Below, one piece after another: positions 28,097-37,413 of a stretch of 64,000 nucleotides of DNA (position 1 is its first letter; each line of letters opens with the position of its first letter). The stretch spans positions 1-64,000 of the forward strand of contig CANQNG010000004.1 of assembly GCA_947625155.1 (NCBI GenBank). The letters run 5' to 3'. This DNA is from an uncultured Clostridia bacterium. Lineage in GTDB: Bacteria; Bacillota; Clostridia; Oscillospirales; Ruminococcaceae. The notes under the pieces are model-generated. The model did not search any database. It was given only the letters and a program-made list of their open reading frames with translations, and was not told the origin of the DNA. Both the position numbers and the translations under genes were made by a program.

Positions 28097-28131
28097 GACC
28101 GGAGCTTTCCACGAAGCTCCGGTCTCTTTTT
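28097..28131 (+). terminator. Terminator of the pseudokinase gene
   Basis: GACCGGAGCTT / AAGCTCCGGTC stem (28097-28107 / 28114-28124), then TCTTTTTT. It ends at the stop codon of convergent metG. Confidence 0.9.
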
Positions 28132-30065
28132 TATCTTAATTTTGCACCGCAGGGGAACGCATCGTCCGCAAACTGCACCCGCACCGTGCCGTCCGGCAGA
28201 TCGGCAGCACAGAGCATGCCGTTGCTCTCTACACCGCACAGCTTGGCAGGCTTGAGGTTGGCAAAGATGATGACTTTCTTTCCGACCAGATCCTCCGGCG
28301 CATACCACTGGGCAATGCCCGAAACGATCTGCCTGCCGCCCATGCCATCATCGAGCTGGAGACAGAGCAGCTTCTTGGCTTTCTTGACCTTTTCACAGGC
28401 TACGACCTTGGCGACCCGCAGCTCCACCTTGGCAACATCTTCTATGCTGATCTGCTCCGCAAGGGGGGCAGGCTCATAAGCAGGCTCGGTTTTCGGGGTA
28501 TTTTGCAGGAGGATGGCATTCAGCTCCTCGATCTCTTTCTCCACATCGATGCGGGGGAACAGGATCTCGCCCTTGTGGACTGTCACAGTCTCCGGCAGAA
28601 CGCCGAATTTTGCGGCATTTTCGTAGGTGACAGTCTCCGGTGCTGCACCGATCTGCTCCCAGACTTTGGGCATGGTCGTCGGCATGAAGGGCGACAGCAG
28701 CGTGGAAATGATACGGATGCTTTCCAGCAAATTGTAGAGCACGGCAGCAAGGCGGGCTTTTTTGCTCTCGTCCTTGCCGAGTATCCACGGTTCCGTCTCG
28801 TCAATGTACTTGTTGGAACGGTCGACCAGCTTGAAGATCTCCGCAAGGGCAAGGTTCAGCTGTGTATTGTCAAAGTATCTGTCCACCTCGCCCCGGATAG
28901 AGAGTGCGAGGGCTTTCAGATCCTCGTCCACAGGGGCAGCCTCCCGTTCTGCCGGGAGCGTGCCGCCGAAATACTTGTCTGCCATAGCGACCGTCCGGGA
29001 AACAAGATTCCCCAATCCGTTGGCAAGGTCAGAGTTGATGCGGTTGATCATGATCTCATTGGAGAAAGAACTGTCCGCACCGAGCGCCATTTCCCGCAGG
29101 ATGTGGTAGCGGATAGCATCCGGGCTGTAGCGCTTGCCGAGGATCATCGGGTCAACGACATTGCCGAGGGATTTGCTCATCTTCTGCCCGTTGAACGTGA
29201 TCCAGCCGTGTACGGCAAGGTGTTTCGGGAGCGGCAGGTCAAGCGCCATGAGCATCGCAGGCCAGATGATGGCATGGAAACGCATGATGTCCTTGGCGAC
29301 CATGTGCACATCCGCCGGCCAGAACGTGCTGAAGTCATCATAGGCATCGTTCAGATAGCCAAGGGCGGTGATGTAGTTGGAGAGCGCATCGATCCAGACA
29401 TAGACCACGTGCTTGGTGTCGAACGTCACCGGAATGCCCCATGTGAAAGAAGTCCTCGACACGCAGAGATCTTCCAGACCGGGCTTGATGAAGTTGTTGA
29501 CCAGCTCCACGGCACGGGTGCGGGGCTGGAGATAGTCCGTGTTGAGCAGCAGATCCTGGATCCTGTCCGCAAAGGGGGACATCTTGAAGAAATAAGCCTC
29601 CTCCTCCGCATCGACGACCGCTCTGCCGCATTCAGGGCATTTGCCGTCCACAAGCTGTGTCTCCGTCCAGAAGCTCTCGCAGGGGGTGCAGTACTTGCCG
29701 GTGTACTTGCCTTTGTAGATATAGCCCTTGTCATAGAGCGCTTGGAAGATCTTCTGGACACTTTCGATATGGTAGTCATCCGTCGTGCGGATGTAGCGGT
29801 CGTAGCTGATGTTCATATACTGCCAGAGTTCCTTGAATATGGCGACGATCCTGTCCACATATGCCTTAGGGGTGATGCCCTCGGCGGCAGCTTTCTGCTC
29901 GATCTTCAGTCCGTGTTCGTCCGTTCCGGTCAGGAACATGACATTGTGTCCCTGCATCCTGCGGTAGCGTGCAATGGTATCGCAGGCAGCGGTCGTATAG
30001 CAATGCCCGATATGGGGGCTGCCGGACGGATAGTAGATAGGGGTCGTGATATAGAAATTTGCCAT
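28131..30065 (-). CDS. metG: Methionyl-tRNA synthetase
   Basis: 644 residues. Class I synthetase with 'GSPHIGHCY' (HIGH), the zinc knuckle 'YCTPC ... CPECG' and 'GQKMSKSLGN' (KMSKS). The C-terminal approximately 105 residues form the EMAP/Trbp111-like tRNA-binding and dimerisation domain ('VAKVELRVAKVVACEKV', 'SGIAQWYAPEDLVGKK'). The leader is about 35 nt, so there is no T-box. Convergent with the pseudokinase gene. Confidence 0.97.
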   Translation of the reverse strand: MANFYITTPIYYPSGSPHIGHCYTTAACDTIARYRRMQGHNVMFLTGTDEHGLKIEQKAAAEGITPKAYVDRIVAIFKELWQYMNISYDRYIRTTDDYHIESVQKIFQALYDKGYIYKGKYTGKYCTPCESFWTETQLVDGKCPECGRAVVDAEEEAYFFKMSPFADRIQDLLLNTDYLQPRTRAVELVNNFIKPGLEDLCVSRTSFTWGIPVTFDTKHVVYVWIDALSNYITALGYLNDAYDDFSTFWPADVHMVAKDIMRFHAIIWPAMLMALDLPLPKHLAVHGWITFNGQKMSKSLGNVVDPMILGKRYSPDAIRYHILREMALGADSSFSNEIMINRINSDLANGLGNLVSRTVAMADKYFGGTLPAEREAAPVDEDLKALALSIRGEVDRYFDNTQLNLALAEIFKLVDRSNKYIDETEPWILGKDESKKARLAAVLYNLLESIRIISTLLSPFMPTTMPKVWEQIGAAPETVTYENAAKFGVLPETVTVHKGEILFPRIDVEKEIEELNAILLQNTPKTEPAYEPAPLAEQISIEDVAKVELRVAKVVACEKVKKAKKLLCLQLDDGMGGRQIVSGIAQWYAPEDLVGKKVIIFANLKPAKLCGVESNGMLCAADLPDGTVRVQFADDAFPCGAKLR

Positions 30066-30108
30066 GAAAATTCCTCCTTTGTAAGGTCAGCCAGATAGGC
30101 TCAGATCT

Positions 30109-30137
30109 ATTATAGCATATTTTTTCAGATTTGTAAA
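30109..30137 (-). promoter_or_regulatory. metG promoter
   Basis: Minus strand: TTTACA (30137-30132), 17-bp spacer, TATAAT (30114-30109). Confidence 0.75.
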
Positions 30138-30208
30138 TACGGAACACTTGATTTTTGGAAAATATCCCGCCGACATAAAAAAATATCATCCGCATTGCCG
30201 GAAAAGAC

Positions 30209-30237
30209 TTGTATATTTCCGAAAGGTGTGGTATAAT
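30209..30237 (+). promoter_or_regulatory. Plus-strand promoter antisense to the small membrane protein gene, pointing to rmuC
   Basis: TTGTAT (30209-30214), 17-bp spacer, TATAAT (30232-30237) with the TGTGG extension seen at other promoters here. A transcript starting near 30244 would run antisense through the whole 30262-30651 gene before reaching rmuC at 30702. No better rmuC promoter is visible in the 50 bp between the two genes. Confidence 0.6.
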
Positions 30238-30261
30238 AGAAAACAGAAGTGTGCCGCCCTG

Positions 30262-30651
30262 CTATCCCGCTTTTAGCTGCCTGTCCACCATCTGCCACAG
30301 ATACCTCGCAGGGATGCAGAGCAGATACCAGAAGCAGCTGTATAAGGGACAGATCTGACCGTGAAAATTCATCGGTACATCGCTGTAGTCCCAGACGTTC
30401 CAGTGCAGATAGAGATTGACAGCGACTCCGACAGACAGCTCGGCAGTCGTGATGATGACTGCGCCGCACAGGTAGAGCAGCGGCAGCGGCATTGCCGGCG
30501 GTGCGTTCCGGAACATGTGGCACAGGGCGGCAAAGACCACCCCGCCGGTGAGTGCCATCGTCCAATGCGTGTAGCCCCGTGCAGCGATCTCGATGAGGGC
30601 ATACAGGAAAAATCCGATCAAAAAGGGGATCGTAACTCGTGCAAGTTTCAT
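30262..30651 (-). CDS. Small CmpB-like membrane protein
   Basis: 129 residues with about four hydrophobic segments. The ATG at 30651 follows AAAGGAG. 'WNVWDYSDVPMNFHGQICPL' resembles the conserved loop of the putative ABC-transporter type IV family, of which a longer member is encoded at 25.6 kb. No promoter of its own is obvious. A plus-strand promoter at 30209-30237 would make a full antisense RNA to it. Confidence 0.7.
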   Translation of the reverse strand: MKLARVTIPFLIGFFLYALIEIAARGYTHWTMALTGGVVFAALCHMFRNAPPAMPLPLLYLCGAVIITTAELSVGVAVNLYLHWNVWDYSDVPMNFHGQICPLYSCFWYLLCIPARYLWQMVDRQLKAG

Positions 30652-30701
30652 AGGGAATGCTCCTTTCGTTTTGGAGAAGTATTCCCGGAAAGAGGTCTAT
30701 T

Positions 30702-31940
30702 ATGCAATGGCTATTGCTTGTGCTGTGCCTGCTGATGGCAGCGGCATGGCTCGTGGAAACCGTTATCCTCATCCGTTCCCGCAGGGAACAGAACGGCAGC
30801 AAGGAGCTGGAACAGCTCCGGACGGAGCTGTCTGCTTATCGGCAGGCGGCATTGCAGAGCAATGAACAGGCTGCCCGGCTGATGCGTGAGGAGCAGCATG
30901 CGGCATTTCAGGCGCAGACGGACAAGCTGACGATGCTCGGGAACGAGACACAGCGCTCCCTCGATGCCCTCAGCAGCCGCACAGAGGAACGGATGCGGAC
31001 ATTTTCACAGGAAAATGCACAGAAACTGGCTGCCATAGACAGCACCGTCCGCAGCAGTCTCCAGTCGCTCCGGGAAGAACAGAACCTGCGTCTGGATGAG
31101 ATGCGCAAGGTAGTAGACGAAAAGATGCAGAAAGTGCTCGGCGAACGGATGCAGCAGGCGTTTTCCACCGTCAACGAACGGCTCGAACAGGTGTACAAGG
31201 GGCTCGGAGAGATGCAGACCCTTGCCGGGAGCGTGGGCGATCTGAAAAAACTGCTCACGAATGTCAAGACACGGGGCGAGGTCGGGGAAATACAGCTCGA
31301 AGCGCTGCTGTCGGACATGCTGCCGGAAGAATGCTTTGTGCGCAATGCCAAGCTCGGCAAGGGTGTTGTCGAATTTGCGGTGCAGATGCCGGATGCACAC
31401 GGCGGCAAGAGCTTGCTGCCGATCGATGCCAAATTTGCTGGAGACACCTATCTGCATTTGCAGGATGCCTATGAAGCGGGCGACAAGGCGCTCATTCAGA
31501 AAGCACAGAAAGCCCTTGCCGACCGTGTGCGCAAAGAGGCACAGGATATTGCCGGAAAATACATACAGCCCCCGGAGACCACGGATTTCGGCGTACTGTT
31601 CCTGCCGACAGAGGGGCTTTACACGGAGATCGTGCGGGCAGGGATGACAGAGGAACTGTTCCAGAAATACCGCATTTTTGTGACAGGACCAACAACGCTG
31701 GCGGCTATGCTGTCGGTGCTGCAAATGTGTTTCCAGAGCATTGCCGTGCAGAAATACAGCAGCGAGGTATGGCAGGTCCTCGGAGAGGTGCGGACGGAGT
31801 TCCACACGTTTGCGGAAGCCCTTGCCAAAACGCAGTCTAAGATCATTTCCGCCGGAGATGAGCTGGAAAAACTGGTCGGTGTGCGTACCCGGCAAATGGA
31901 AAAACGGCTCAACAGCATCCAGACATATCTTGGATCATAA
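30702..31940 (+). CDS. rmuC: DNA recombination protein RmuC
   Basis: 412 residues from ATG 30702 after AAAGAGG. An N-terminal membrane helix (about 2-22) is followed by a long coiled coil (about 28-190) and the nuclease-like RmuC domain (about 200-370) containing 'GEVGEIQLEALLSDML', 'PIDAKFAGDTY' and 'FLPTEGLY'. RmuC limits inversions at short repeats in E. coli; the fold is of the PD-(D/E)xK class. First gene of a plus-strand run into malQ. Confidence 0.93.
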   Translation: MQWLLLVLCLLMAAAWLVETVILIRSRREQNGSKELEQLRTELSAYRQAALQSNEQAARLMREEQHAAFQAQTDKLTMLGNETQRSLDALSSRTEERMRTFSQENAQKLAAIDSTVRSSLQSLREEQNLRLDEMRKVVDEKMQKVLGERMQQAFSTVNERLEQVYKGLGEMQTLAGSVGDLKKLLTNVKTRGEVGEIQLEALLSDMLPEECFVRNAKLGKGVVEFAVQMPDAHGGKSLLPIDAKFAGDTYLHLQDAYEAGDKALIQKAQKALADRVRKEAQDIAGKYIQPPETTDFGVLFLPTEGLYTEIVRAGMTEELFQKYRIFVTGPTTLAAMLSVLQMCFQSIAVQKYSSEVWQVLGEVRTEFHTFAEALAKTQSKIISAGDELEKLVGVRTRQMEKRLNSIQTYLGS

Positions 31941-31973
31941 GCAGAACGATCAACTTTCAGGAGGATATATACT

Positions 31974-33548
31974 ATGGAGCAAAGGAAACGGAAAAGCGGC
32001 ATCTTGCTGCACATCTCCAGTCTGCCTTCCCGGTTCGGGATCGGCAGGCTGGGACGGGAAGCCTATGAATTTGTGGATCTCCTGCAAAAAAGCGAAACTG
32101 CCTGCTGGCAGATCCTGCCCCTCTCGCCCACCAGCTATGGGGATTCGCCCTACCAGAGCTTCTCGGTCTATGCCGGAAATCCCTATTTCATCGACTTTAC
32201 GCTGCTGGAAGAGCTGGGGCTGCTGGAGCATGAGGACTATGCCGCCATGCTCTGGCAGAGAAGCCCGGATACGGTGGACTATGAGCTGCTCTACCGGAGC
32301 AATATCACCGTCCTGCGCAGGGCTTACACCAAATTCAAGGAAAAGCCCGTGCGGGGGTATGCCGCTTTTCTGAAAGCCAACAAGCACTGGCTGCCGGACT
32401 ATGCCCTGTTCATGGCGCTCAAAGACGAGCATGACGGTGCGCCGTGGTACGAATGGGAGCAGCCCCTTGCCATGCGTGAACCGAAGGCGATCCGGGAGGC
32501 GGAGGACCGCCTGAAAGACGAGATCGGGCTGTACTGTTTCATTCAGTTCATGTTCAGCCGGCAGTGGCTGGCGCTCAAGCGGTATGCCAATGCGCATCAG
32601 GTGGAGATCATCGGGGATATGCCGATCTACGTTGCCTACGACAGCGCAGATGTCTGGGTCAGCCCGGAACTATTTGATTTAGACAAAGACAAAAGACCGG
32701 TCGAGGTCGCTGGCTGTCCGCCCGACCCGTTTGCCCCGACCGGACAGCTCTGGGGCAATCCGCTGTATGACTGGAACTACCACAAGCAGACCGGATTTGC
32801 ATGGTGGATCGCCCGCCTGAAACACGCTGCTTCCCTGTATGATACTGTCCGTATCGACCATTTCCGGGGGTTTGAGAGCTATTATGCCATTCCCTACGGT
32901 GCGCCCGATGCCGTGAAAGGCAGATGGCGCAAGGGTCCGGGCAAGGCACTGTTCCTCACGGCGAAAAAGGAACTCGGCGACCTGCATATCATTGCGGAAG
33001 ATCTGGGCTTTATCACCCCTGCTGTACACAAAATGCTCGATGCTTTGCAGTATCCGGGGATGAAGGTCTTGCAGTTCGGGTTCAGCGATGCGGACAACGA
33101 ACACCTGCCGCATAATTTTGCCACGCCGCACTGCGTGTGCTATACAGGGACACACGACAACGAAACGCTCCGGGGCTGGCTGGAATCTGCCGATAAGAAA
33201 ACCATTCGCTTTGCGAAGCAGTATCTGCGCTGCAAGCGTTCGCAGATACCGGATGCCATTGTCTCCGCCTGTTGGGCAAGCACTGCGGAACTTGCGGTGG
33301 CGCAGATGCAGGACTTCCTGCACGAGGACAAGTCCGGCAGGATGAATACCCCGTCCGTCCTCGGTGGGAACTGGCTGTACCGGACGCAGCGGTCGGATTA
33401 CACGACCGACCTCATCAAGGCGATCCGCCGCCTGAACCGTACCTACGGGAGAGCCGTTCCGCAGCCGGAAAAGCCCGTCCGCACCGCAAGACCACGGCGG
33501 AAAGACCCCACCCCCGCAACAGAAACTGAAACCATGGAGGAAGTATGA
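31974..33548 (+). CDS. malQ: 4-alpha-glucanotransferase (amylomaltase)
   Basis: 524 residues, GH77. It disproportionates malto-oligosaccharides. 'SGILLHISSLPSRFGIG', 'LPLSPTSYGDSPYQS', 'VRIDHFRGF' (nucleophile Asp), 'IIAEDLG' (acid/base Glu) and 'GTHDNETLRGW' are visible. The C-terminal 40 residues are a Pro/Arg/Lys-rich extension. AGGAGG precedes ATG 31974. The stop overlaps the glgP start, so the two enzymes of maltodextrin and glycogen breakdown are coupled. Confidence 0.96.
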   Translation: MEQRKRKSGILLHISSLPSRFGIGRLGREAYEFVDLLQKSETACWQILPLSPTSYGDSPYQSFSVYAGNPYFIDFTLLEELGLLEHEDYAAMLWQRSPDTVDYELLYRSNITVLRRAYTKFKEKPVRGYAAFLKANKHWLPDYALFMALKDEHDGAPWYEWEQPLAMREPKAIREAEDRLKDEIGLYCFIQFMFSRQWLALKRYANAHQVEIIGDMPIYVAYDSADVWVSPELFDLDKDKRPVEVAGCPPDPFAPTGQLWGNPLYDWNYHKQTGFAWWIARLKHAASLYDTVRIDHFRGFESYYAIPYGAPDAVKGRWRKGPGKALFLTAKKELGDLHIIAEDLGFITPAVHKMLDALQYPGMKVLQFGFSDADNEHLPHNFATPHCVCYTGTHDNETLRGWLESADKKTIRFAKQYLRCKRSQIPDAIVSACWASTAELAVAQMQDFLHEDKSGRMNTPSVLGGNWLYRTQRSDYTTDLIKAIRRLNRTYGRAVPQPEKPVRTARPRRKDPTPATETETMEEV

Positions 33549-35938
33549 TGCAGTACACAAAGGATACATTTCTTGCTTACCTGAAAGGCACACTTGAAAA
33601 ACCAGCCGCAGAACTGACACCGCAGGAACTTCACAACGCTGTCGGAACTATGGTGATGCAGCTCATGACAGAGGACTGGGAGGATTCCCGGAATGCGCAC
33701 CGCCACACACGCCATGCGTGCTATTTCTCCATGGAATTTCTCATGGGGCGGAGCATTTTCAACAATCTGCTCTGCCTTGGTATTTACGATGCCGTGGAAC
33801 AGGCTTTGCAGGAGCTGGGCACCTCCCTGTCCGCACTGGAAGAGATCGAAGATGCGGCACTCGGCAACGGCGGGCTCGGGCGGCTGGCTGCGTGCTTCCT
33901 CGACAGTGCAGCAACGCTGGATCTGCCGCTGGACGGCTACGGTATCCGGTACAAGTACGGTCTGTTCCGGCAGGAGATCAAAGACGGCTTTCAGTGTGAA
34001 ACGGCTGACGACTGGACACGGTTCGGGGATGCGTGGTCGGTGCGCCGGGAGGAGGATGCTGTTCTCGTGGCATACAATGGTCTGACCGTCCGGGCAGTCC
34101 CCTATGATATGCCTGTGATCGGCTACGGGACACGGAACATCGGCACGCTCCGTCTCTGGCAGGCAGAACCGTTACAGGAGTTTGATTTCGGGAAATTCAA
34201 TCGTCAAGACTACCTCGGTGCTTGTGCGGAGCAGATCTACGCTGAAAATATTTCCCGCTGTCTGTACCCGAATGACGATACCGACGAGGGCAAGAAGCTC
34301 CGTTTGCAGCAGCAGTATTTCTTCTGCTCCGCCTCTTTACAGGACCTGCTGAAAAAGCACTACGAGGACTACGGGACATATGAAAATATCGCAGAGGTGC
34401 TGACGGTCCAGCTCAACGATACGCACCCGGTCATTTCTATACCGGAGCTGATACGGCTGCTCATGCAGGCAGGGGTTTCTTTTGAGGCTGCTGCGGAAAC
34501 GGCACGGAAGGTATTCCGCTACACCAATCACACGATCATGGCAGAAGCCCTTGAAAAATGGAATGGCAGTCTGGTACAGGCACTGCTGCCGGAGATCTAC
34601 AGCATCATTCTCCGGCTGAATGAAATGCTTATCGCCGAACTTTATCAGAAAAATGCGGAAAAGCAGGAGATCCGGCGTATGCGCATCGTGCAGGACAACA
34701 TGGTACACATGGCACATATGGCAATTTTCATGGGCAGCTTTGTCAATGGCGTTGCGGAGATCCATACGCAGATCCTGAAAGATACTGCCCTTGCGGACTG
34801 GTACAAATATTATCCGGAGCGTTTCCAGAACAAGACCAACGGCATCACGCAGCGCAGATGGCTTGCCCTTTGCAACCGGGAGCTGTCCGCCTTGCTGACG
34901 GAACTGCTCGGTTCGGCGGACTGGGTGACTGACCTTGACCGCCTGAAAGAGCTTGACCATTTCGCAGAGGACGACAGCGTGATGGAACGCTTCATGGCGA
35001 TCAAGACTGCCAAAAAGGAACAGCTTGCGGACTACATTTACCGCCGTGAGCCGGAACGCTTTGCGGATGCACAAGCCTGCCGGAATTTCCTCGACCCGGA
35101 ACACAGCGTGTTTGACATTCAGATCAAGCGCCTGCACGAATACAAGCGGCAGCTCCTGAATGCGTTCTCTATCCTGTACCTGTATTACGGCATCAAGGAC
35201 GGCAGCATCACCGACCTGCCGCCAGTGACGTTCCTGTTCGGGGCAAAGGCTGCGCCCGGCTATCGGCGGGCAAAGGCGGTCATCCGCTATATCAATGCCA
35301 TTGCGGACAAGATCGCAGCCGACCCGGAGGTCTGTGACAAGCTCAAGGTGTTCTTTGTGGCGGATTATAACGTTTCCTATGCGGAAAAGCTGGTCGCTGC
35401 GGCAGATATTTCGGAGCAGATCTCGACTGCCGGGACGGAAGCCTCCGGCACGGGCAATATGAAGCTCATGCTCAACGGTGCGGTCACGCTCGGCACGTAT
35501 GACGGGGCAAATGTGGAGATCGTACAGGAAGCCGGAGAGGAGAACAACTACATCTTCGGCGCACGGGTGGAGGAATTCCCGGAGATCTGGAAAACCTACG
35601 ACAGCCGCCGGGTACTGGCAGAAAATGACCGCATCCGGCAGGTCGTGCAGACCCTCATGGACGGCAGTCTCGTGGACAATGCGGACGTGCGGGAACTGTA
35701 CGATGCCCTGACAGAGGGCGCAAGCTGGCACGTGCCGGATCACTATTATGTACTGGGCGATCTGCAAAGCTACTGCGATGCCAAGATCCGGGCTTTGCGG
35801 GACTATCAGAATGACCGCTTGGGATTTGCAAGAAAGCAGTGGCATGATCTCTGTCATGCCGGGAAATTCAGCTCCGACCGGACGATCCGGGAATATGCGG
35901 CGCAGATCTGGCAGATCGAACCGATCTCGCTTGCTTAG
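33545..35938 (+). CDS. glgP: Glycogen/maltodextrin phosphorylase
   Basis: 797 residues, GT35. It releases glucose-1-phosphate from alpha-1,4-glucans. 'NGGLGRLAACFLDS', 'GYGIRYKYGLF' and the pyridoxal-phosphate site 'EASGTGNMKLMLNGA' (the Lys forms the Schiff base) are all clear. The start is ATG 33545 or the adjacent ATG 33548; GGAGG lies upstream. It works with MalQ, whose longer glucans it shortens. Confidence 0.97.
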   Translation: MMQYTKDTFLAYLKGTLEKPAAELTPQELHNAVGTMVMQLMTEDWEDSRNAHRHTRHACYFSMEFLMGRSIFNNLLCLGIYDAVEQALQELGTSLSALEEIEDAALGNGGLGRLAACFLDSAATLDLPLDGYGIRYKYGLFRQEIKDGFQCETADDWTRFGDAWSVRREEDAVLVAYNGLTVRAVPYDMPVIGYGTRNIGTLRLWQAEPLQEFDFGKFNRQDYLGACAEQIYAENISRCLYPNDDTDEGKKLRLQQQYFFCSASLQDLLKKHYEDYGTYENIAEVLTVQLNDTHPVISIPELIRLLMQAGVSFEAAAETARKVFRYTNHTIMAEALEKWNGSLVQALLPEIYSIILRLNEMLIAELYQKNAEKQEIRRMRIVQDNMVHMAHMAIFMGSFVNGVAEIHTQILKDTALADWYKYYPERFQNKTNGITQRRWLALCNRELSALLTELLGSADWVTDLDRLKELDHFAEDDSVMERFMAIKTAKKEQLADYIYRREPERFADAQACRNFLDPEHSVFDIQIKRLHEYKRQLLNAFSILYLYYGIKDGSITDLPPVTFLFGAKAAPGYRRAKAVIRYINAIADKIAADPEVCDKLKVFFVADYNVSYAEKLVAAADISEQISTAGTEASGTGNMKLMLNGAVTLGTYDGANVEIVQEAGEENNYIFGARVEEFPEIWKTYDSRRVLAENDRIRQVVQTLMDGSLVDNADVRELYDALTEGASWHVPDHYYVLGDLQSYCDAKIRALRDYQNDRLGFARKQWHDLCHAGKFSSDRTIREYAAQIWQIEPISLA

Positions 35939-35951
35939 GAAGTGACAAGGT

Positions 35952-37412
35952 ATGCAGTATGATGTCATCATTGCCGGGGCAGGGGCAGCAGGGCTTTACG
36001 CTGCCCTCAACCTGCCGGCAGAAGCGAAAATTCTCCTGCTTGCCAAGCGGGAACTGAGCCTGTGCAATACGGCACTGGCACAGGGGGGCATTGCCGGGGT
36101 GTATCATTCTCCGGCTGACAAGACTTCCCTGCACGAAAACGATACCTACATTGCGGGCGGCTTTCAGAACAACCACCGCACTGTCCATATGCTGGTCGAG
36201 GAAGCCGCACAGGATATCGGGCATATCATCGAACTGGGCGTGGATTTCGACAAACAGGCAGACGGCGACTATCACAGGACGCTTGAGGGCGGACACAGCA
36301 GGCGGCGGATCTTTCACCACAAAGATGCTACCGGACGGGAGATCGCCGAAAAGCTCCTTGCCCATGTGAAAACGCTCCCGAACGTGGACATCCGGGAGAG
36401 TACGCTCCTGTGCAGCATCCGGAAAACAAAGACCGGATTTTCCGCACTGCTGCTCCATGACGGACAGTATGAAACGGTCAGCAGCCATTTCTGCATCATG
36501 GCGACCGGGGGCATCGGGCGGGTGTATGAATTCACGACCAATTCCGCCATTGCCACGGGGGACGGCATCATGTTCGCCTATAATATGGGGGCGATGATAC
36601 GGGGGCTGTCGCTCATCCAGTTCCACCCGACGGCATTCAACAACCGCCGCACACGGGAATGTTTCCTCATTTCGGAAGCTGTGCGGGGCGAGGGGGCATA
36701 TCTGCTCAACTGCCACGGGGAACGCTTCATGCAGCACTATGACGACCGTCTGGAACTTGCCCCGAGGGATGTGGTGTCCAATGCCATTGTACTCGAAAGC
36801 CGGCGCACGGGGTCGGATGAATTTTATCTGGACATCACCCACAAGCCCGCTGACGAGGTGAAGGACCGCTTCCCCATGATCTACCGGAATCTGCTCGAAC
36901 AGGGCTATGACATGACAAAAGACAGGATCCCCGTCTACCCGTGTCAGCATTACCTGATGGGGGGCATTCAGGTCGATGCCGAATCACGGACAAAGGTGAA
37001 AGGCTTGTATGCCTGCGGGGAATGCTCCAATACAGGCGTACACGGCAATAATCGCCTTGCGAGCAATTCGCTGCTCGAAGCACTGGTGTTCTCCCGCCAT
37101 GCCGCAAGGGATATTGCAGCACATCTGCACGATACAGAGGGCTTTGAAGCGGTGACATTTGACACCTGCGAGGACGCTCCGCCTGTGCCGCACGGTATCC
37201 GCACGGAGCTGCGGAAAATTTTGCAGGAAAGCTATTTCGTCATCCCGGACGGGGAGAAGATACGGGACAATTTCGGGCGTGTCTGCACTTTGCTGCACCA
37301 GTTGGAGGACGGCAGGTATCAGATCAATGCCGATCAAGTCGAAGCCAGAGCCACGGCGACCATTGCGTTCCTGATCCTGAACGAGGCGCTCGTGGAGGAG
37401 AAAGGAGTATAA
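35952..37412 (+). CDS. nadB: L-aspartate oxidase
   Basis: 486 residues. It converts aspartate to iminoaspartate, the first step of de novo NAD synthesis. FAD-binding 'IIAGAGAAGLYAALNL' lies at the N-terminus; the succinate-dehydrogenase-like active-site segments 'GGHSRRRIFHHKDATG', 'IQFHPTAF' and 'SEAVRGEGAYLLN' follow. nadC starts 1 bp after its stop. The quinolinate synthase gene nadA is not in this window. Confidence 0.95.
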   Translation: MQYDVIIAGAGAAGLYAALNLPAEAKILLLAKRELSLCNTALAQGGIAGVYHSPADKTSLHENDTYIAGGFQNNHRTVHMLVEEAAQDIGHIIELGVDFDKQADGDYHRTLEGGHSRRRIFHHKDATGREIAEKLLAHVKTLPNVDIRESTLLCSIRKTKTGFSALLLHDGQYETVSSHFCIMATGGIGRVYEFTTNSAIATGDGIMFAYNMGAMIRGLSLIQFHPTAFNNRRTRECFLISEAVRGEGAYLLNCHGERFMQHYDDRLELAPRDVVSNAIVLESRRTGSDEFYLDITHKPADEVKDRFPMIYRNLLEQGYDMTKDRIPVYPCQHYLMGGIQVDAESRTKVKGLYACGECSNTGVHGNNRLASNSLLEALVFSRHAARDIAAHLHDTEGFEAVTFDTCEDAPPVPHGIRTELRKILQESYFVIPDGEKIRDNFGRVCTLLHQLEDGRYQINADQVEARATATIAFLILNEALVEEKGV

Positions 37413-37413
37413 T

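Noticed and set aside
28503-30098. Large open frame opposite metG
   Set aside because: Shadow of metG, whose HIGH, KMSKS and tRNA-binding motifs are intact on the minus strand.
30066-30137. T-box leader of metG
   Set aside because: The promoter leaves only about 35 nt before the start codon.
34337-35971. Large open frame opposite glgP
   Set aside because: It mirrors the codon pattern of glgP, has no plausible ribosome site and no recognisable motifs.
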